Source: JALHMQ01 sp037441125
Lineage (GTDB): Bacteria; Pseudomonadota; Gammaproteobacteria; Burkholderiales; Burkholderiaceae_F
Length of the DNA stretch: 64,000 nucleotides
Assembly: GCA_037441125.1 (NCBI GenBank)
Contig: JBBIST010000004.1
Location: 21,732-85,731 of the forward strand
Direction of reading: 5' to 3'
Made by a program: the position numbers and the translations under genes. Positions 34,388 through 43,048 of the stretch are shown one piece after another. Within the stretch, counting starts at the first letter, position 1. Each line of letters begins with the position of its first letter. The notes beneath the pieces are model-generated. The model saw only the letters and a list, made by a program, of their open reading frames with translations, searched no databases and had not been told where the DNA came from.

Positions 34388-34866
34388 TAGTAGTACACCC
34401 CTTTCTTCATCTTCAGGCCCGCGGCGGCCAGCGTATGCAGGCCGCCGTCGTCCAGGCGGATGTATTTCGGCTCGTTGTACAGCAGTTCGCCGTCGCGCAT
34501 GTCCTTGCTCGGCGCGGGAACCTCGGCCAGCTTGGGGATCGCCTGCCCCCAGGGTTTGGTGGTGATCGGCGACAAGAAGTTCTTCTCCGTGCCGTTGCGG
34601 AACTTGATCCGCCAGGCGATCGTGCCTTTCTCCTCGTCGCGGTGCACGCGCACGCTGTGGCCGAGCGGGGCGAAGTCGGCATAGCCGCGCACGTCGATCG
34701 CATGCTGCGGGCAGGCCTTGACGCAGGAGTAGCACTCCCAACACATGTTGGGCTCGATGTTGTAGGCACGGCGATAGGTCTTATCGATGTGCATGATGTC
34801 CGAGGGGCAGATGTCGACGCAGTGTCCGCATCCGTCGCACCTCGTCATGTAGACGAAGGTAGGCAT
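34387..34866 (-). CDS. aprB: AprB, adenylylsulfate reductase beta subunit
   Basis: 159 residues with two [4Fe-4S] motifs (CDGCGHCVDIC near 10-20 and CWECYSCVKAC near 42-52) and the AprB C-terminal tail (EPKYIRLDDGG). Accepts electrons from AprA and passes them to the membrane via AprM. Confidence 0.96.
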   Translation of the reverse strand: MPTFVYMTRCDGCGHCVDICPSDIMHIDKTYRRAYNIEPNMCWECYSCVKACPQHAIDVRGYADFAPLGHSVRVHRDEEKGTIAWRIKFRNGTEKNFLSPITTKPWGQAIPKLAEVPAPSKDMRDGELLYNEPKYIRLDDGGLHTLAAAGLKMKKGVYY

Positions 34867-34907
34867 GAGTCCGTTTCCTTGTTCGTGACGACAGGCGTTG
34901 CCGCTGC

Positions 34908-35735
34908 CTAATAGTGGCGCGGCGGTTCGCGCTTGATGCCGAGCCCCATGTTCATCGGCGCGGTTTGCAGCAGTTCCATCGAGTGCCGCCGCTGTTGCTC
35001 GGGGTCGTCGCGCGACTGCGTCGGCAGATTCTCGGCCGTGCCGTTGGCCTTCGCGACTCTCTTCTCGAACGCCGCCGCGGGCTTGAAGAACATGTGCGCG
35101 AACTTCGACCACGGCACCGAGGCGAACAGCACCGTGGTGGCCAGGACGTACAGGGCGAACAGCACGCCGATGCCGCCGCCGGCCGCGGCCCACAGCAGTG
35201 CTAGCGTCACGCTCGCCAGCAGCGACAGGATGAACAGGTCGGCGCGCATCAGGCGCAGAGGCGAACGACCTTCGGCGGCGACGTCGACGCGGATGAAGAA
35301 CCAGAACCAGTAGCCGCCGACGGCCGCCATCAGCGCGCCCGCCCACCACAACTGCGGCAGGATCTGCGGCGTCGGCACGGCCGGGGTCGGGAAGGCGAAC
35401 ACCATGACCGCGGTCGTGACCACGTACAGCACGAAGCCGTACATGGTCAGCAGATGCGCGATGCGCCGCTGCTGGTTGCAGAACTCGCCCGAGGCCAGGA
35501 CGTCGACCACCGCGGTGCGCACGGCGATCGCAGCGAGCTCGCCGCCGCCGAGCGGCTTCGCGCCGCGCTGCCTCGATCGTCGCCAGTTGGCGAAAAAGTA
35601 CTTGGCGCTGCCCTTGTGCACGATGTCGAACAGCGTCCCGGCCGCCACCAGGACGGCCATCAGGACGACGTAGGTCTGCATGACCACCGGCGACAGCACC
35701 GCCGACAGCTCAGCAAACGGGTTCACGGTGAACAT
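34908..35735 (-). CDS. aprM: AprM, membrane anchor for AprBA
   Basis: 275 residues with about six membrane helices (near 18-38, 90-115, 125-145, 165-190, 195-215) and histidines in helices (e.g. near FCNQQRRIAHLLTMYG). AprM replaces QmoABC as the quinone-interacting partner in many sulfur oxidizers; no qmo gene is in the window. It precedes aprB and follows a DsrC-like gene. Confidence 0.88.
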   Translation of the reverse strand: MFTVNPFAELSAVLSPVVMQTYVVLMAVLVAAGTLFDIVHKGSAKYFFANWRRSRQRGAKPLGGGELAAIAVRTAVVDVLASGEFCNQQRRIAHLLTMYGFVLYVVTTAVMVFAFPTPAVPTPQILPQLWWAGALMAAVGGYWFWFFIRVDVAAEGRSPLRLMRADLFILSLLASVTLALLWAAAGGGIGVLFALYVLATTVLFASVPWSKFAHMFFKPAAAFEKRVAKANGTAENLPTQSRDDPEQQRRHSMELLQTAPMNMGLGIKREPPRHY

Positions 35736-35836
35736 CGACGATCTCCTCCTTGGTCTTCGGACCCCGGGCGGGGACATGGCCTGCAACGTGTGAGAGCTTC
35801 CTCTGCTGTCGCTGTTTGATCGACGTGCGACGGGCG

Positions 35837-36175
35837 TCAGCCCGTGCTCCAGGCGCGCGGCCGGCGCATGCCGGCGAACTTGCAGGCCTGGCGCACGTAG
35901 CCGTACGGGAACAGCTCGAACAGCCGGGTGCGCGCCTGCGCGCCGAGGCCGCACTCATCGGCCAGGAAGCGGATGACGAAGCGCGCATCGGCGGCGACCT
36001 GGTGCTCGTCGTGGAACTCGCGCATGAAGCGCAGCACCCGCCAGTGCAGGCCGGTCAGGTGCACGCCCTCGCGTTCGGCCAGCGCCTCAGCCAGCGCTTC
36101 GGTCCAGTCGCGCGGATCGACGAGGTAGCCCTCCTCGTCGGTGCGGGCGGCGAACGCCGGCCGGCCGTCGCTCAT
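35837..36175 (-). CDS. DsrC/TusE-family protein with one conserved cysteine
   Basis: 112 residues. Family motifs TDEEGYLVD and GLHWRVLRFMREFHDEH are clear. The arm ends VRQACKFAGMRRPRAWSTG: the inner cysteine (Cys98) is present but the penultimate cysteine is replaced. A further Cys75 lies in a helix. Sitting between sat and aprM, it could deliver sulfite or sulfur to Apr, or regulate (inference). Confidence 0.87.
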   Translation of the reverse strand: MSDGRPAFAARTDEEGYLVDPRDWTEALAEALAEREGVHLTGLHWRVLRFMREFHDEHQVAADARFVIRFLADECGLGAQARTRLFELFPYGYVRQACKFAGMRRPRAWSTG

Positions 36176-36263
36176 GATCCCGCCTCCGGATTCGGCGCAG
36201 GGCAGGGGGCGCGGCGGGCGCGGTCGGCCGCGACCGTGAACCGATGTGATCGGAGCGCGCGCA

Positions 36264-37481
36264 TCACCGGGCGGAATGGCCGGCCAGTTTGACTTCCACG
36301 CGCTCGTGCGCGGCGAGCCCTTGGTAGTACTCGCGCAGGATCGCCAGCACCTCGGGCCGGCTGAACTCGGCCGGCACCTCGGCGCCCTCGGACAGCCACT
36401 TGCGCAGCTTGGTGCCCGACACCAGCAGGCGGTCCTTCTCCTCGTGCGGGCAGGTACGCGCCGAGGCCATGCCACCGCACTGGTAGCACCAGAAGGTCCA
36501 GTCGATCTTCAGCGGCCGCGTCTGCAGGGCATCGGCCGGGATCTCGTCGAAGATCCGGTGCGCGTCGAACGGCCCGTAGTAGCTGCCGACGCCGGCGTGG
36601 TCGCGGCCGACGATCAGGTGTGAGCAGCCGTAGTTCTGGCGAAACAGCGCATGCAGCAGCGCCTCGCGCGGTCCGGCGTAACGCATGTCGAGCGGGTAGC
36701 CGGCCTGGACCACGGTGCCGGCGACGAAGTAGCGCTCGATCAGGGTCGCGATCGCGCGCGTGCGCACCTCGGCCGGGATGTCGCCGGGCTTGAGCGCACC
36801 GAGCAGCGAGTGCACGAGCACGCCGTCGCAGACCTCGATCGCGACCTTGGCCAGGTACTCGTGCGAGCGGTGCATCGGATTGCGCGTCTGGAAGGCGGCG
36901 ATCCGGGTCCAGCCGAGCGAGGCGAACATCGCTCGCGTCTGCGCCGGCGTCATGAACAGGGCGCCGTACTTCTCGGCGAAGCCGCCGGTCGACAGGACCG
37001 CGACTTGGCCGGCGAGGTTCACCTCGCCCTGTTCCATCACCATCTTCACGCCCGGGTGCTCGGCGTCGGCGGTGCGAAACACCATCATGCACTCGTGGCG
37101 CTTGTCGATGCCGTACTTCTCGCTCAGGCGAAGGATGGCGAGTATGTCTTCGCCTTCGGGATCGATGAGCGCGACCTCGGTGCCGACGGCGATCGCATCG
37201 GCCTGCGCCTGGCTGGTCGACAGCGTGATCGGGATCGGCCAGAACAACCCCGACGTGAGTATCATGCCGTCGCACACGCTCGCCCAGTCGGCGCGCGTCA
37301 TGAAGCCGTCCAGCGGCGTGAAGCCGCCGATGCCGAGCATCACGAGGTCGCCCTTTTCGCGCGAGCTGACGCGCAGTCTCGGCAGCGTGGCCGCGTGCGC
37401 CAGCGCCCGCCGGCGGGCTTCGCCTTCGAGCAGCAGCGGCTTGAGCGGACCGCCGCCGTGGGGATCGACCAGGTGCTGCAT
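36264..37481 (-). CDS. sat: Sat, ATP sulfurylase
   Basis: 405 residues. The nucleotide-binding motifs QTRNPMHRSHE near 198-208 and GRDHAGVGSYYG are present; a CxxC-CxC zinc-type cluster (FWCYQCGG) near the C-terminus matches bacterial Sat. In sulfur oxidizers it turns APS plus pyrophosphate into sulfate and ATP. First gene of the sat-dsrC-like-aprMBA operon. Confidence 0.97.
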   Translation of the reverse strand: MQHLVDPHGGGPLKPLLLEGEARRRALAHAATLPRLRVSSREKGDLVMLGIGGFTPLDGFMTRADWASVCDGMILTSGLFWPIPITLSTSQAQADAIAVGTEVALIDPEGEDILAILRLSEKYGIDKRHECMMVFRTADAEHPGVKMVMEQGEVNLAGQVAVLSTGGFAEKYGALFMTPAQTRAMFASLGWTRIAAFQTRNPMHRSHEYLAKVAIEVCDGVLVHSLLGALKPGDIPAEVRTRAIATLIERYFVAGTVVQAGYPLDMRYAGPREALLHALFRQNYGCSHLIVGRDHAGVGSYYGPFDAHRIFDEIPADALQTRPLKIDWTFWCYQCGGMASARTCPHEEKDRLLVSGTKLRKWLSEGAEVPAEFSRPEVLAILREYYQGLAAHERVEVKLAGHSAR

Positions 37482-37822
37482 CGGGCTGTCTCCGGATGCC
37501 GCGCCGCTCCTCGGCTCGCACTGGCGGGCCGCCGGGCGTTGCTGTTGTGTTGGTCAGGCCGCGCGGCGATCGGTGCCCACCCCGCGGTTGCGGAGGAGCG
37601 CGCCGCCGATTGCGCCGGCGAGTGTATGAACGCGCAACCGCGTTCGCCGCTGCGTGACTGTAGCGGCGCCGTGGACTTTTGATCTAGATGCAGACCCAGC
37701 CGGTCGGGAGTGTTGCGCGACTACCCGGGTGGGTTGCCTCGACTTGCCCGCTGAGGTAGCAGCTTGGCGTTGCCGGTAGTAGCCGCGGCGCCGCGCGCAG
37801 ACCTGCGTGGCAGTATCGACCG
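37482..37822. promoter_or_regulatory. Divergent control region between sat and the HTH/ferredoxin-reductase gene
   Basis: 341 bases with no credible gene. It includes ACTACCCGGGT (37723 area), a short palindrome ACCCGGGT similar to the ACTACCC half of the hairpin at 42926. No convincing -10/-35 pair by eye. Confidence 0.45.
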
Positions 37823-39289
37823 ATGGCGCAGCAACTGAACCTGGCGCGGGCGGCGCAACTGGTCGGCGTGCCGCGCGCGACGCTGCAGCGGATGATCGCC
37901 GCCGGCGAACTGGACTCGACCGAAGGATGGATCGCGGTCGACGAACTGCGGCGCGCGTTTCCGCAGGTCGCGCTCGACGACGCCGGCGCGTTGGAGAAGG
38001 TGACGCGGATCCGCAGCGAGGCCTTCGGCCGGCGCATGCGCGAGCGCATGCTGCCGTCGCAGGAAGTGCTGGCGCAGCGCCTGTTCGCGCAGGGCCAGGA
38101 ACTGGCCGACCTGCGCCGCTACCTGGCCGCCTACCATTCGCTGGTGGTCGGGATCGAAGAGCGGCTGCGCGCAGCGGCCGCCGTTCGCACAGACGAACTG
38201 ATGGAGAGCCTGGTGCGGGAGGTGCAGCAGGGACTGACGCAGGTCCTGGCAACCGAACCGGCGCAGGCATTGGATGCGATGGCCAATGTCCTCACCCTGA
38301 TTTCGGCCCAGGTCACCGTGCGGCCGAGCGGCCGGCACTTCCTGCTCGAAGGCAGCGACTCGATCCTGCAGGCCGGGCTGAAGGCCGGACTGCGTCTTCC
38401 CTACGGTTGCGGCAGCGGTACCTGCGGCCTGTGCAAGGCGCGCGTGGTCAGCGGCGAGCTGCGGCTGATCCAGCCGTCCGACTATCGCCTTTCGGAAATC
38501 GAGCGCCAGCAGGGCTACGCGTTGCTGTGCACGCACACCGCGGTGACCGACGTCGTGGTCGAGACGCTGGAGGCGAGCGGGCCGGCCGACATTCCCGACC
38601 AGAGCCTGGTCGCCACCGTGCGTGCGGTGACGGCGCTGGCGCCGGATCTGCGCCTGCTGCACCTGCAGACGCCGCGCAGCAACCGGCTGCGCTTCCTCGC
38701 CGGCCAGTCGGTGACGCTCGGTGTCGCCGCCGGCGGCGATGCCAGCCAGACGCTGCCGCTGGCCAGTTGCCCGTGCGACGAACGCAACCTGCACTTTCAC
38801 GTCCGGCGCGACGAGCAGCCGCTGGCGCAGTTGCTGTTCGCCGGCGCGCTGCGTCCGGGCGACGCGGTCAGCGTGCGCGGCCCGTTCGGCGACTTCGTGC
38901 TCGACGGCGAAAGCGACCGGCCGCTGCTGCTCTTCGCCTGCGAAGACGGCTTTGCGCCGATCAAGAGCCTGATCGAGCACGCGATCGCCTCCGAGCAGGT
39001 GCCGTCGTTCGCGCTGTACCGAGTGGCCGCCGGCGAAGACGGCCTTTATCTCGCGAACCAATGCCGTGCCTGGGCCGCCGCCTTCGATCGCTTCCTGTAC
39101 CGGCCGCTGGTCGAGCCCGATCCGGCCCTCGGCGCCGAGCTCGCGGTCGCGGCCGCGCGCGGCGACGGTGTACTGGCGGGAGAAGGCGACGTGTTCGTCG
39201 CCGGGCCGGCGCCTTTCGTCGACGCCGCGCTGGCGGCGCTGGCGGCAGCGTGCGCCGCGCCGGCGCGCACGCGCAGCCTGATCCTGTGA
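37823..39289 (+). CDS. Fusion of HTH, coiled coil, [2Fe-2S] ferredoxin and FAD/NAD reductase domains
   Basis: 488 residues in an unusual order. Residues 1-45: a MerR/excisionase-like helix-turn-helix (LARAAQLVGVPRATLQRMIAAGEL). 60-165: long amphipathic helices that can form a coiled coil. 168-250: plant-type [2Fe-2S] domain with C196, C201, C204 and C236. 255-488: ferredoxin reductase-like FAD and NAD domains (FLAGQSVTL, FVLDGESDRPLLLFACEDGF). The canonical RxYS flavin motif is weak (PLASCPC). It may be a redox-responsive DNA-binding protein, or an electron donor for the Rieske protein encoded 70 bases downstream. I know no described protein of this layout. Confidence 0.75.
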   Translation: MAQQLNLARAAQLVGVPRATLQRMIAAGELDSTEGWIAVDELRRAFPQVALDDAGALEKVTRIRSEAFGRRMRERMLPSQEVLAQRLFAQGQELADLRRYLAAYHSLVVGIEERLRAAAAVRTDELMESLVREVQQGLTQVLATEPAQALDAMANVLTLISAQVTVRPSGRHFLLEGSDSILQAGLKAGLRLPYGCGSGTCGLCKARVVSGELRLIQPSDYRLSEIERQQGYALLCTHTAVTDVVVETLEASGPADIPDQSLVATVRAVTALAPDLRLLHLQTPRSNRLRFLAGQSVTLGVAAGGDASQTLPLASCPCDERNLHFHVRRDEQPLAQLLFAGALRPGDAVSVRGPFGDFVLDGESDRPLLLFACEDGFAPIKSLIEHAIASEQVPSFALYRVAAGEDGLYLANQCRAWAAAFDRFLYRPLVEPDPALGAELAVAAARGDGVLAGEGDVFVAGPAPFVDAALAALAAACAAPARTRSLIL

Positions 39290-39359
39290 GCGTCCGTCTC
39301 ACACTCCACCGGCGCCGGCGGCGCGTGCTCCTGCATTCGATCGAAAGGACGACTTCACG

Positions 39360-39986
39360 ATGAGCGATGCCCTGAACTTCCTGGTCAAGGCGCGGCCCGA
39401 GGCGATCGGCCACTACCTGAAGTTCCTGAAGGAAGCCGGCCGGCGCCTCGACCCGAAGACGCGCAACCTGATCTCGGTGATCACCAAGGTGCACGCGCAG
39501 ACCGAGCGCGGCTTTCGCCAGTACCTGTCGCGGGCGCTGCGCGAGGGCTGCACGCCGGACGAGGTGCTCGATGCGCTGCTGATGGCCTTTCCGGCGCTCG
39601 GCCTGGCGAAGATCGTCTGGGCGGTCGACATCATCATCGACATGGATCTGCCCGAGTTCCAGCCGGACCGGATGGGTTTCGAGGGCCGCTGGCACGACGT
39701 GATCGCCGCCGACGAGCTGGCGGTCGGCGCCACCCGGCGCGTCGACTGCGACGGGCGCGGCCTGTTCGTGCACCGGGCCGAAGACGAGCATCGCGTCTAC
39801 GACAGCCGCTGCCCGCACCAGACCACCAACATTCCGCACCTGGCGCTCGAAGGCACGCGGCTCACCTGCCCGAAGCACGAGTGGGCGTTTGACATCACCA
39901 CCGGCCGCTGCGTCGCCAAGGGCTCGACGCCGCTGAAGCGCTGGCAGTCGAAGGTCGAGGGCGGGCGGCTGCTCGCCTACTGGTAG
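39360..39986 (+). CDS. AhpD/CMD-like domain fused to a Rieske ferredoxin domain
   Basis: 208 residues. Residues 1-97 resemble the carboxymuconolactone decarboxylase/AhpD helical fold but lack the CxxC redox pair. Residues 110-208 are a Rieske domain: C151-x-H153 and C170-x2-H173. The Rieske motif CPH...CPKH ligates a [2Fe-2S] cluster. It lies between an iron-sulfur reductase and siroheme synthase, so the pair could form a short electron-transfer chain; the substrate is unknown. Confidence 0.82.
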   Translation: MSDALNFLVKARPEAIGHYLKFLKEAGRRLDPKTRNLISVITKVHAQTERGFRQYLSRALREGCTPDEVLDALLMAFPALGLAKIVWAVDIIIDMDLPEFQPDRMGFEGRWHDVIAADELAVGATRRVDCDGRGLFVHRAEDEHRVYDSRCPHQTTNIPHLALEGTRLTCPKHEWAFDITTGRCVAKGSTPLKRWQSKVEGGRLLAYW

Positions 39987-40016
39987 CGGACCGCGCCGGC
40001 TCTCGCCGATCGACCC

Positions 40017-41429
40017 ATGGACTACCTGCCGATCTTCATCAAGCTCGCCGGCCGGCGTTGCGTCGTGGTCGGCGGCGGCGAGGTCGCCGCGCGCAAGGCG
40101 GGCCTGCTGCTCGAAGCCGGCGCCGCGGTCACGGTGGTCGCGCCGCAATGCTGCGCGGCGCTCGCCGACATGGTGCAGGCCGGCCGCGTCGAGCACCGGG
40201 CCGAGGCCTTCAGCGCGGCGGCGCTGGCAGGCGCGGCGCTTGCGATCGCCGCCACCGACGAGCGCGCGGTCAACGTCGAGGTCTCGCGCCTGGCGCAGGC
40301 GCAGCGCATTCCGGTCAACGTCGTCGACGACCCCGAACTGTGCTCGTTCATCCTGCCGGCGATCGTCGACCGTTCGCCGGTGCTGGTGGCGGTGTCCAGC
40401 GGCGGCGCCTCGCCGGTGCTGTCGCGCCTGCTGCGGGCGCGGTTGGAGACGCTGATCCCGTCGGCCTACGGCGACCTGGCGCGCTTGGCGCAGCGCTTCC
40501 GCGACCGGGTCAAGCGCGCCCTGCCGGCCGCGGCGCGCCGGCCGTTCTGGGAGCGGGCGCTGACCGGGCCGATCGCCGAGCTGGTGTTCTCCGGTCGGCT
40601 GCCGCAGGCCGAGCGCGCGCTCGCGGCGGCGATCGACGAGTCGGCTGCGCGCGGCCCGGCGCCGGGCGAGGTCTACCTGGTCGGCGCCGGCCCCGGCCAT
40701 CCGGAACTGCTGACCTTTGCCGCGCTGCGCCTGATGCAGCAGGCCGACGTGATCCTGTACGACAACCTGGTGTCGCCGCAGGTGCTCGAGCTGTGCCGGC
40801 GCGACGCCGAGCGCATCTACGTCGGCAAGCAGCGCGCCCAGCACACCCTGCGCCAGGAGGAGATCAACGCCTTGCTGGTGAAGCTCGCCCGCGAGGGCCG
40901 GCGCGTGCTGCGGCTGAAGGGCGGCGATCCCTACGTGTTCGGCCGCGGCGGCGAGGAGATCGAGACGCTCGCCGCCAGCGGCGTGCGCTTCCGCGTCGTT
41001 CCGGGGATCACCGCCGCCTGCGGTGTGGCCGCCTACGCCGGCATCCCGCTCACGCATCGCGACTACGCGCAGTCGTGCGTGCTCGTCACCGGCCACCTGA
41101 AGGACGGCTCGATGAACCTCGACTGGCACGGTCTGGCGCGGCCGCGGCAGACGGTCGTCGTCTACATGGGCCTGCTCGGACTGGAGGCGTTGTGCGAGAA
41201 GCTGATCGCGCACGGCATGCCGGCCGACATGCCGGCGGCGGTGGTGCAGCAGGCGACACTGCCGCAGCAGCGCGTCGTCGTCGCCACGCTCGCCGATCTG
41301 CCGCAGCGGACCGAGGCTGCCGGCCTGAAGCCGCCGACGCTGGTGATCGTCGGCGACGTGGTGCGGCTGCGCGACTCGCTCAACTGGTTCGAACTCGACG
41401 GCGAGTCGCCGCCGCCTGCGCTTGTCTGA
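40017..41429 (+). CDS. cysG: CysG, trifunctional siroheme synthase
   Basis: 470 residues. N-terminal dehydrogenase/ferrochelatase part (VVVGGGEVAARKAGLLLEAG near 16-35) and C-terminal uroporphyrinogen-III methyltransferase (YLVGAGPGHPELLT near 219-232, LRLKGGDPYVFGRGGEE). It makes siroheme for DsrAB. The start is ATG 40017, 30 bases after the Rieske fusion. Confidence 0.96.
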   Translation: MDYLPIFIKLAGRRCVVVGGGEVAARKAGLLLEAGAAVTVVAPQCCAALADMVQAGRVEHRAEAFSAAALAGAALAIAATDERAVNVEVSRLAQAQRIPVNVVDDPELCSFILPAIVDRSPVLVAVSSGGASPVLSRLLRARLETLIPSAYGDLARLAQRFRDRVKRALPAAARRPFWERALTGPIAELVFSGRLPQAERALAAAIDESAARGPAPGEVYLVGAGPGHPELLTFAALRLMQQADVILYDNLVSPQVLELCRRDAERIYVGKQRAQHTLRQEEINALLVKLAREGRRVLRLKGGDPYVFGRGGEEIETLAASGVRFRVVPGITAACGVAAYAGIPLTHRDYAQSCVLVTGHLKDGSMNLDWHGLARPRQTVVVYMGLLGLEALCEKLIAHGMPADMPAAVVQQATLPQQRVVVATLADLPQRTEAAGLKPPTLVIVGDVVRLRDSLNWFELDGESPPPALV

Positions 41430-41441
41430 GGCGCGCGCCCC

Positions 41442-42509
41442 TCAGGCGGGTGCAACCAGTCGCGCGGCCTGCGCCACCAGTGCCTCGCGGCCGCCGGCGC
41501 GCCAGCAGGCGAGCAGCTCGTGCGCGCTGTCGAGCCAGCGGCGGCTGCCGTCGGCGGCGGCGCGTTCGAGCGCTGTGTGATCGATGCGCATCGTCGCGGC
41601 GTCGAGCGCGCCGGCCAGTTCCGGTGCGAGCGTGCGGCGCAGTCCGTCGAAGTTTGCGAACCACAGCAGCAGTGAGCCGCGCGCTTCGCGTGCCAGCAGC
41701 GCCGGCAGCGTGACCAGACAGTCGGCGCACAGGTCGCGCAGCGCACGCAATAGCACTTCGGTGCGACGATCCTCGACCTCGGCCAACATCTGCTCCCAGC
41801 CGGCGAGCAGCCTGCCGGCGCGCAGTTCGCCCAGCTCGTGCAGGATCAGGGTCTCGGTCTCGGACTCGACCATCGCCGCCACCGCCGGGCCGGGATCGTC
41901 CGGGTCGCCGTGACAGCGCAGGGCGGCGATCAGCGCGTGGTCGACCGAGGTGCGGCGCACGGTCTCGATCCGGGTCCAGAGCCAGCGGCGCAGCGCGTCG
42001 CGGCGCACGAAGATCGTCGCGCCGCGCGCGGCCGCCGGAGCGGCGGCGATGCCGCGCGCCAGCTCCTGGTCGGCGATCAGGACCTGGGCGCCGTCGCGCA
42101 CCTGCTCGGAGTGCCGGCGCGCGAGAAAGAACTGCGGTGCGCCGTACAGGCCCACGCCGGCGCCGTAGACCAGTGCATGCGCGCGCAGGCAGCGATTGGC
42201 GCCTTCGGTGTCGAAGGCGTCGACGCCGGCGTCGAGCGGCAGCGGCGCGTAGCCGTCGCCGGCGTCGCGCAGCGACTCCCACAGCGATTCACGTGCCGCG
42301 ATCCAGTCGGACAGCGCGGCGCGCGGCGGCATCGCCCCGAGCGCCAGTGCCTGCGACCAGCGGAAGTACTCGCGCATCGCCAGCAGGTAGGTGCACAGCG
42401 AGCTGTCGCGCGCGTGCCGCGCGTCGGCGAGATCGCAGTTGCGCTGGACCGCGGCCGCGATCGCTGCCGTCACGGCCACGGCGTCAGTCGATGTAGCGTT
42501 TGCTGGCAC
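41442..42509 (-). CDS. Sfum_1244-like conserved protein
   Basis: 355 residues. The SSLCTYLLAMREYFRWSQAL region near 36-55 and FFLARRHSEQVRDG near 128-141 recall a helix-rich family known only as Sfum_1244, reported mostly from sulfur or anaerobic bacteria. Function unknown. Its ATG overlaps the S24-like gene by 26 bases; a GTG at 42479 would avoid the overlap but lacks a ribosome site. Convergent with cysG. Confidence 0.6.
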   Translation of the reverse strand: MPANATSTDAVAVTAAIAAAVQRNCDLADARHARDSSLCTYLLAMREYFRWSQALALGAMPPRAALSDWIAARESLWESLRDAGDGYAPLPLDAGVDAFDTEGANRCLRAHALVYGAGVGLYGAPQFFLARRHSEQVRDGAQVLIADQELARGIAAAPAAARGATIFVRRDALRRWLWTRIETVRRTSVDHALIAALRCHGDPDDPGPAVAAMVESETETLILHELGELRAGRLLAGWEQMLAEVEDRRTEVLLRALRDLCADCLVTLPALLAREARGSLLLWFANFDGLRRTLAPELAGALDAATMRIDHTALERAAADGSRRWLDSAHELLACWRAGGREALVAQAARLVAPA

Positions 42510-42852
42510 GGCGCCGGCCGGGTCGGCTCTTCTGGATGATCACGCCGCGCACGGCCGCCAGATCGGCCAGTTCGATCGGCGGATAGGCGCGATTGAGCGC
42601 GTGCAGGCACCAGGTGTCGCCGCTGCGGACAAGCTGGCGGAAGATCCATTCGCCGCCGGCGTACGCGAGCACGAAAGCGCCGTCGCGGGCGAGACCCTCG
42701 GGTTCGATGACGACGATGTCGCCTTGCTCGAACTCGGGCGACATCGAATCGCCGAGCACCATCAGGGCGAAGGACTCGGCGGCACTGCAACCGTCGTCGG
42801 TCTGCGGATGGATCGGGATCGTGCGATCGGGACGAGGGCGCGCGTCGGGCAT
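42484..42852 (-). CDS. S24 (LexA-type) peptidase-fold protein without DNA-binding domain
   Basis: 122 residues. The S24 nucleophile motif VLGDSMSPEF is present (Ser36), followed by GDIVVIEP. The catalytic lysine position (normally ..KRL) is Arg72 in WIFRQLV, and no HTH is present. It may be an inactive S24 fold or a remnant. It overlaps the Sfum_1244-like gene, suggesting the two work together. Confidence 0.75.
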   Translation of the reverse strand: MPDARPRPDRTIPIHPQTDDGCSAAESFALMVLGDSMSPEFEQGDIVVIEPEGLARDGAFVLAYAGGEWIFRQLVRSGDTWCLHALNRAYPPIELADLAAVRGVIIQKSRPGRRRASKRYID

Positions 42853-42925
42853 CGGTCGGCACGCCGGCGGTGAGCGACGGCTGCGGGTCGGGATCGATTG
42901 TGCGAGCGGTTACAGAGGCGCAGAA

Positions 42926-42941
42926 CTACCCATCAGGGTAG
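42926..42941. promoter_or_regulatory. Perfect CTACCC-N4-GGGTAG inverted repeat upstream of tusA
   Basis: CTACCC (42926-42931), ATCA, GGGTAG (42936-42941). It lies about 108 bases before tusA and 74 bases before the S24 start. An operator for a dimeric (for example LuxR-type) regulator is inferred; a partial match occurs near 37723. Confidence 0.4.
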
Positions 42942-43048
42942 GCACCCCCATGATCCGGCCACGTTGTAATGTCGCCCCTCGCCGCAGCGACGCAAGTGAG
43001 TGCGTTCGTCGCTGTCGACCGCGGATGGCTGACACGAGGAGATCGACC

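Noticed and set aside
42927..42940. A canonical NarL 7-2-7 heptamer pair.
   Set aside because: TACCCATCAGGGTA has the half-sites without the 2-base gap, so it does not fit the NarL consensus; it is listed only as an inverted repeat.
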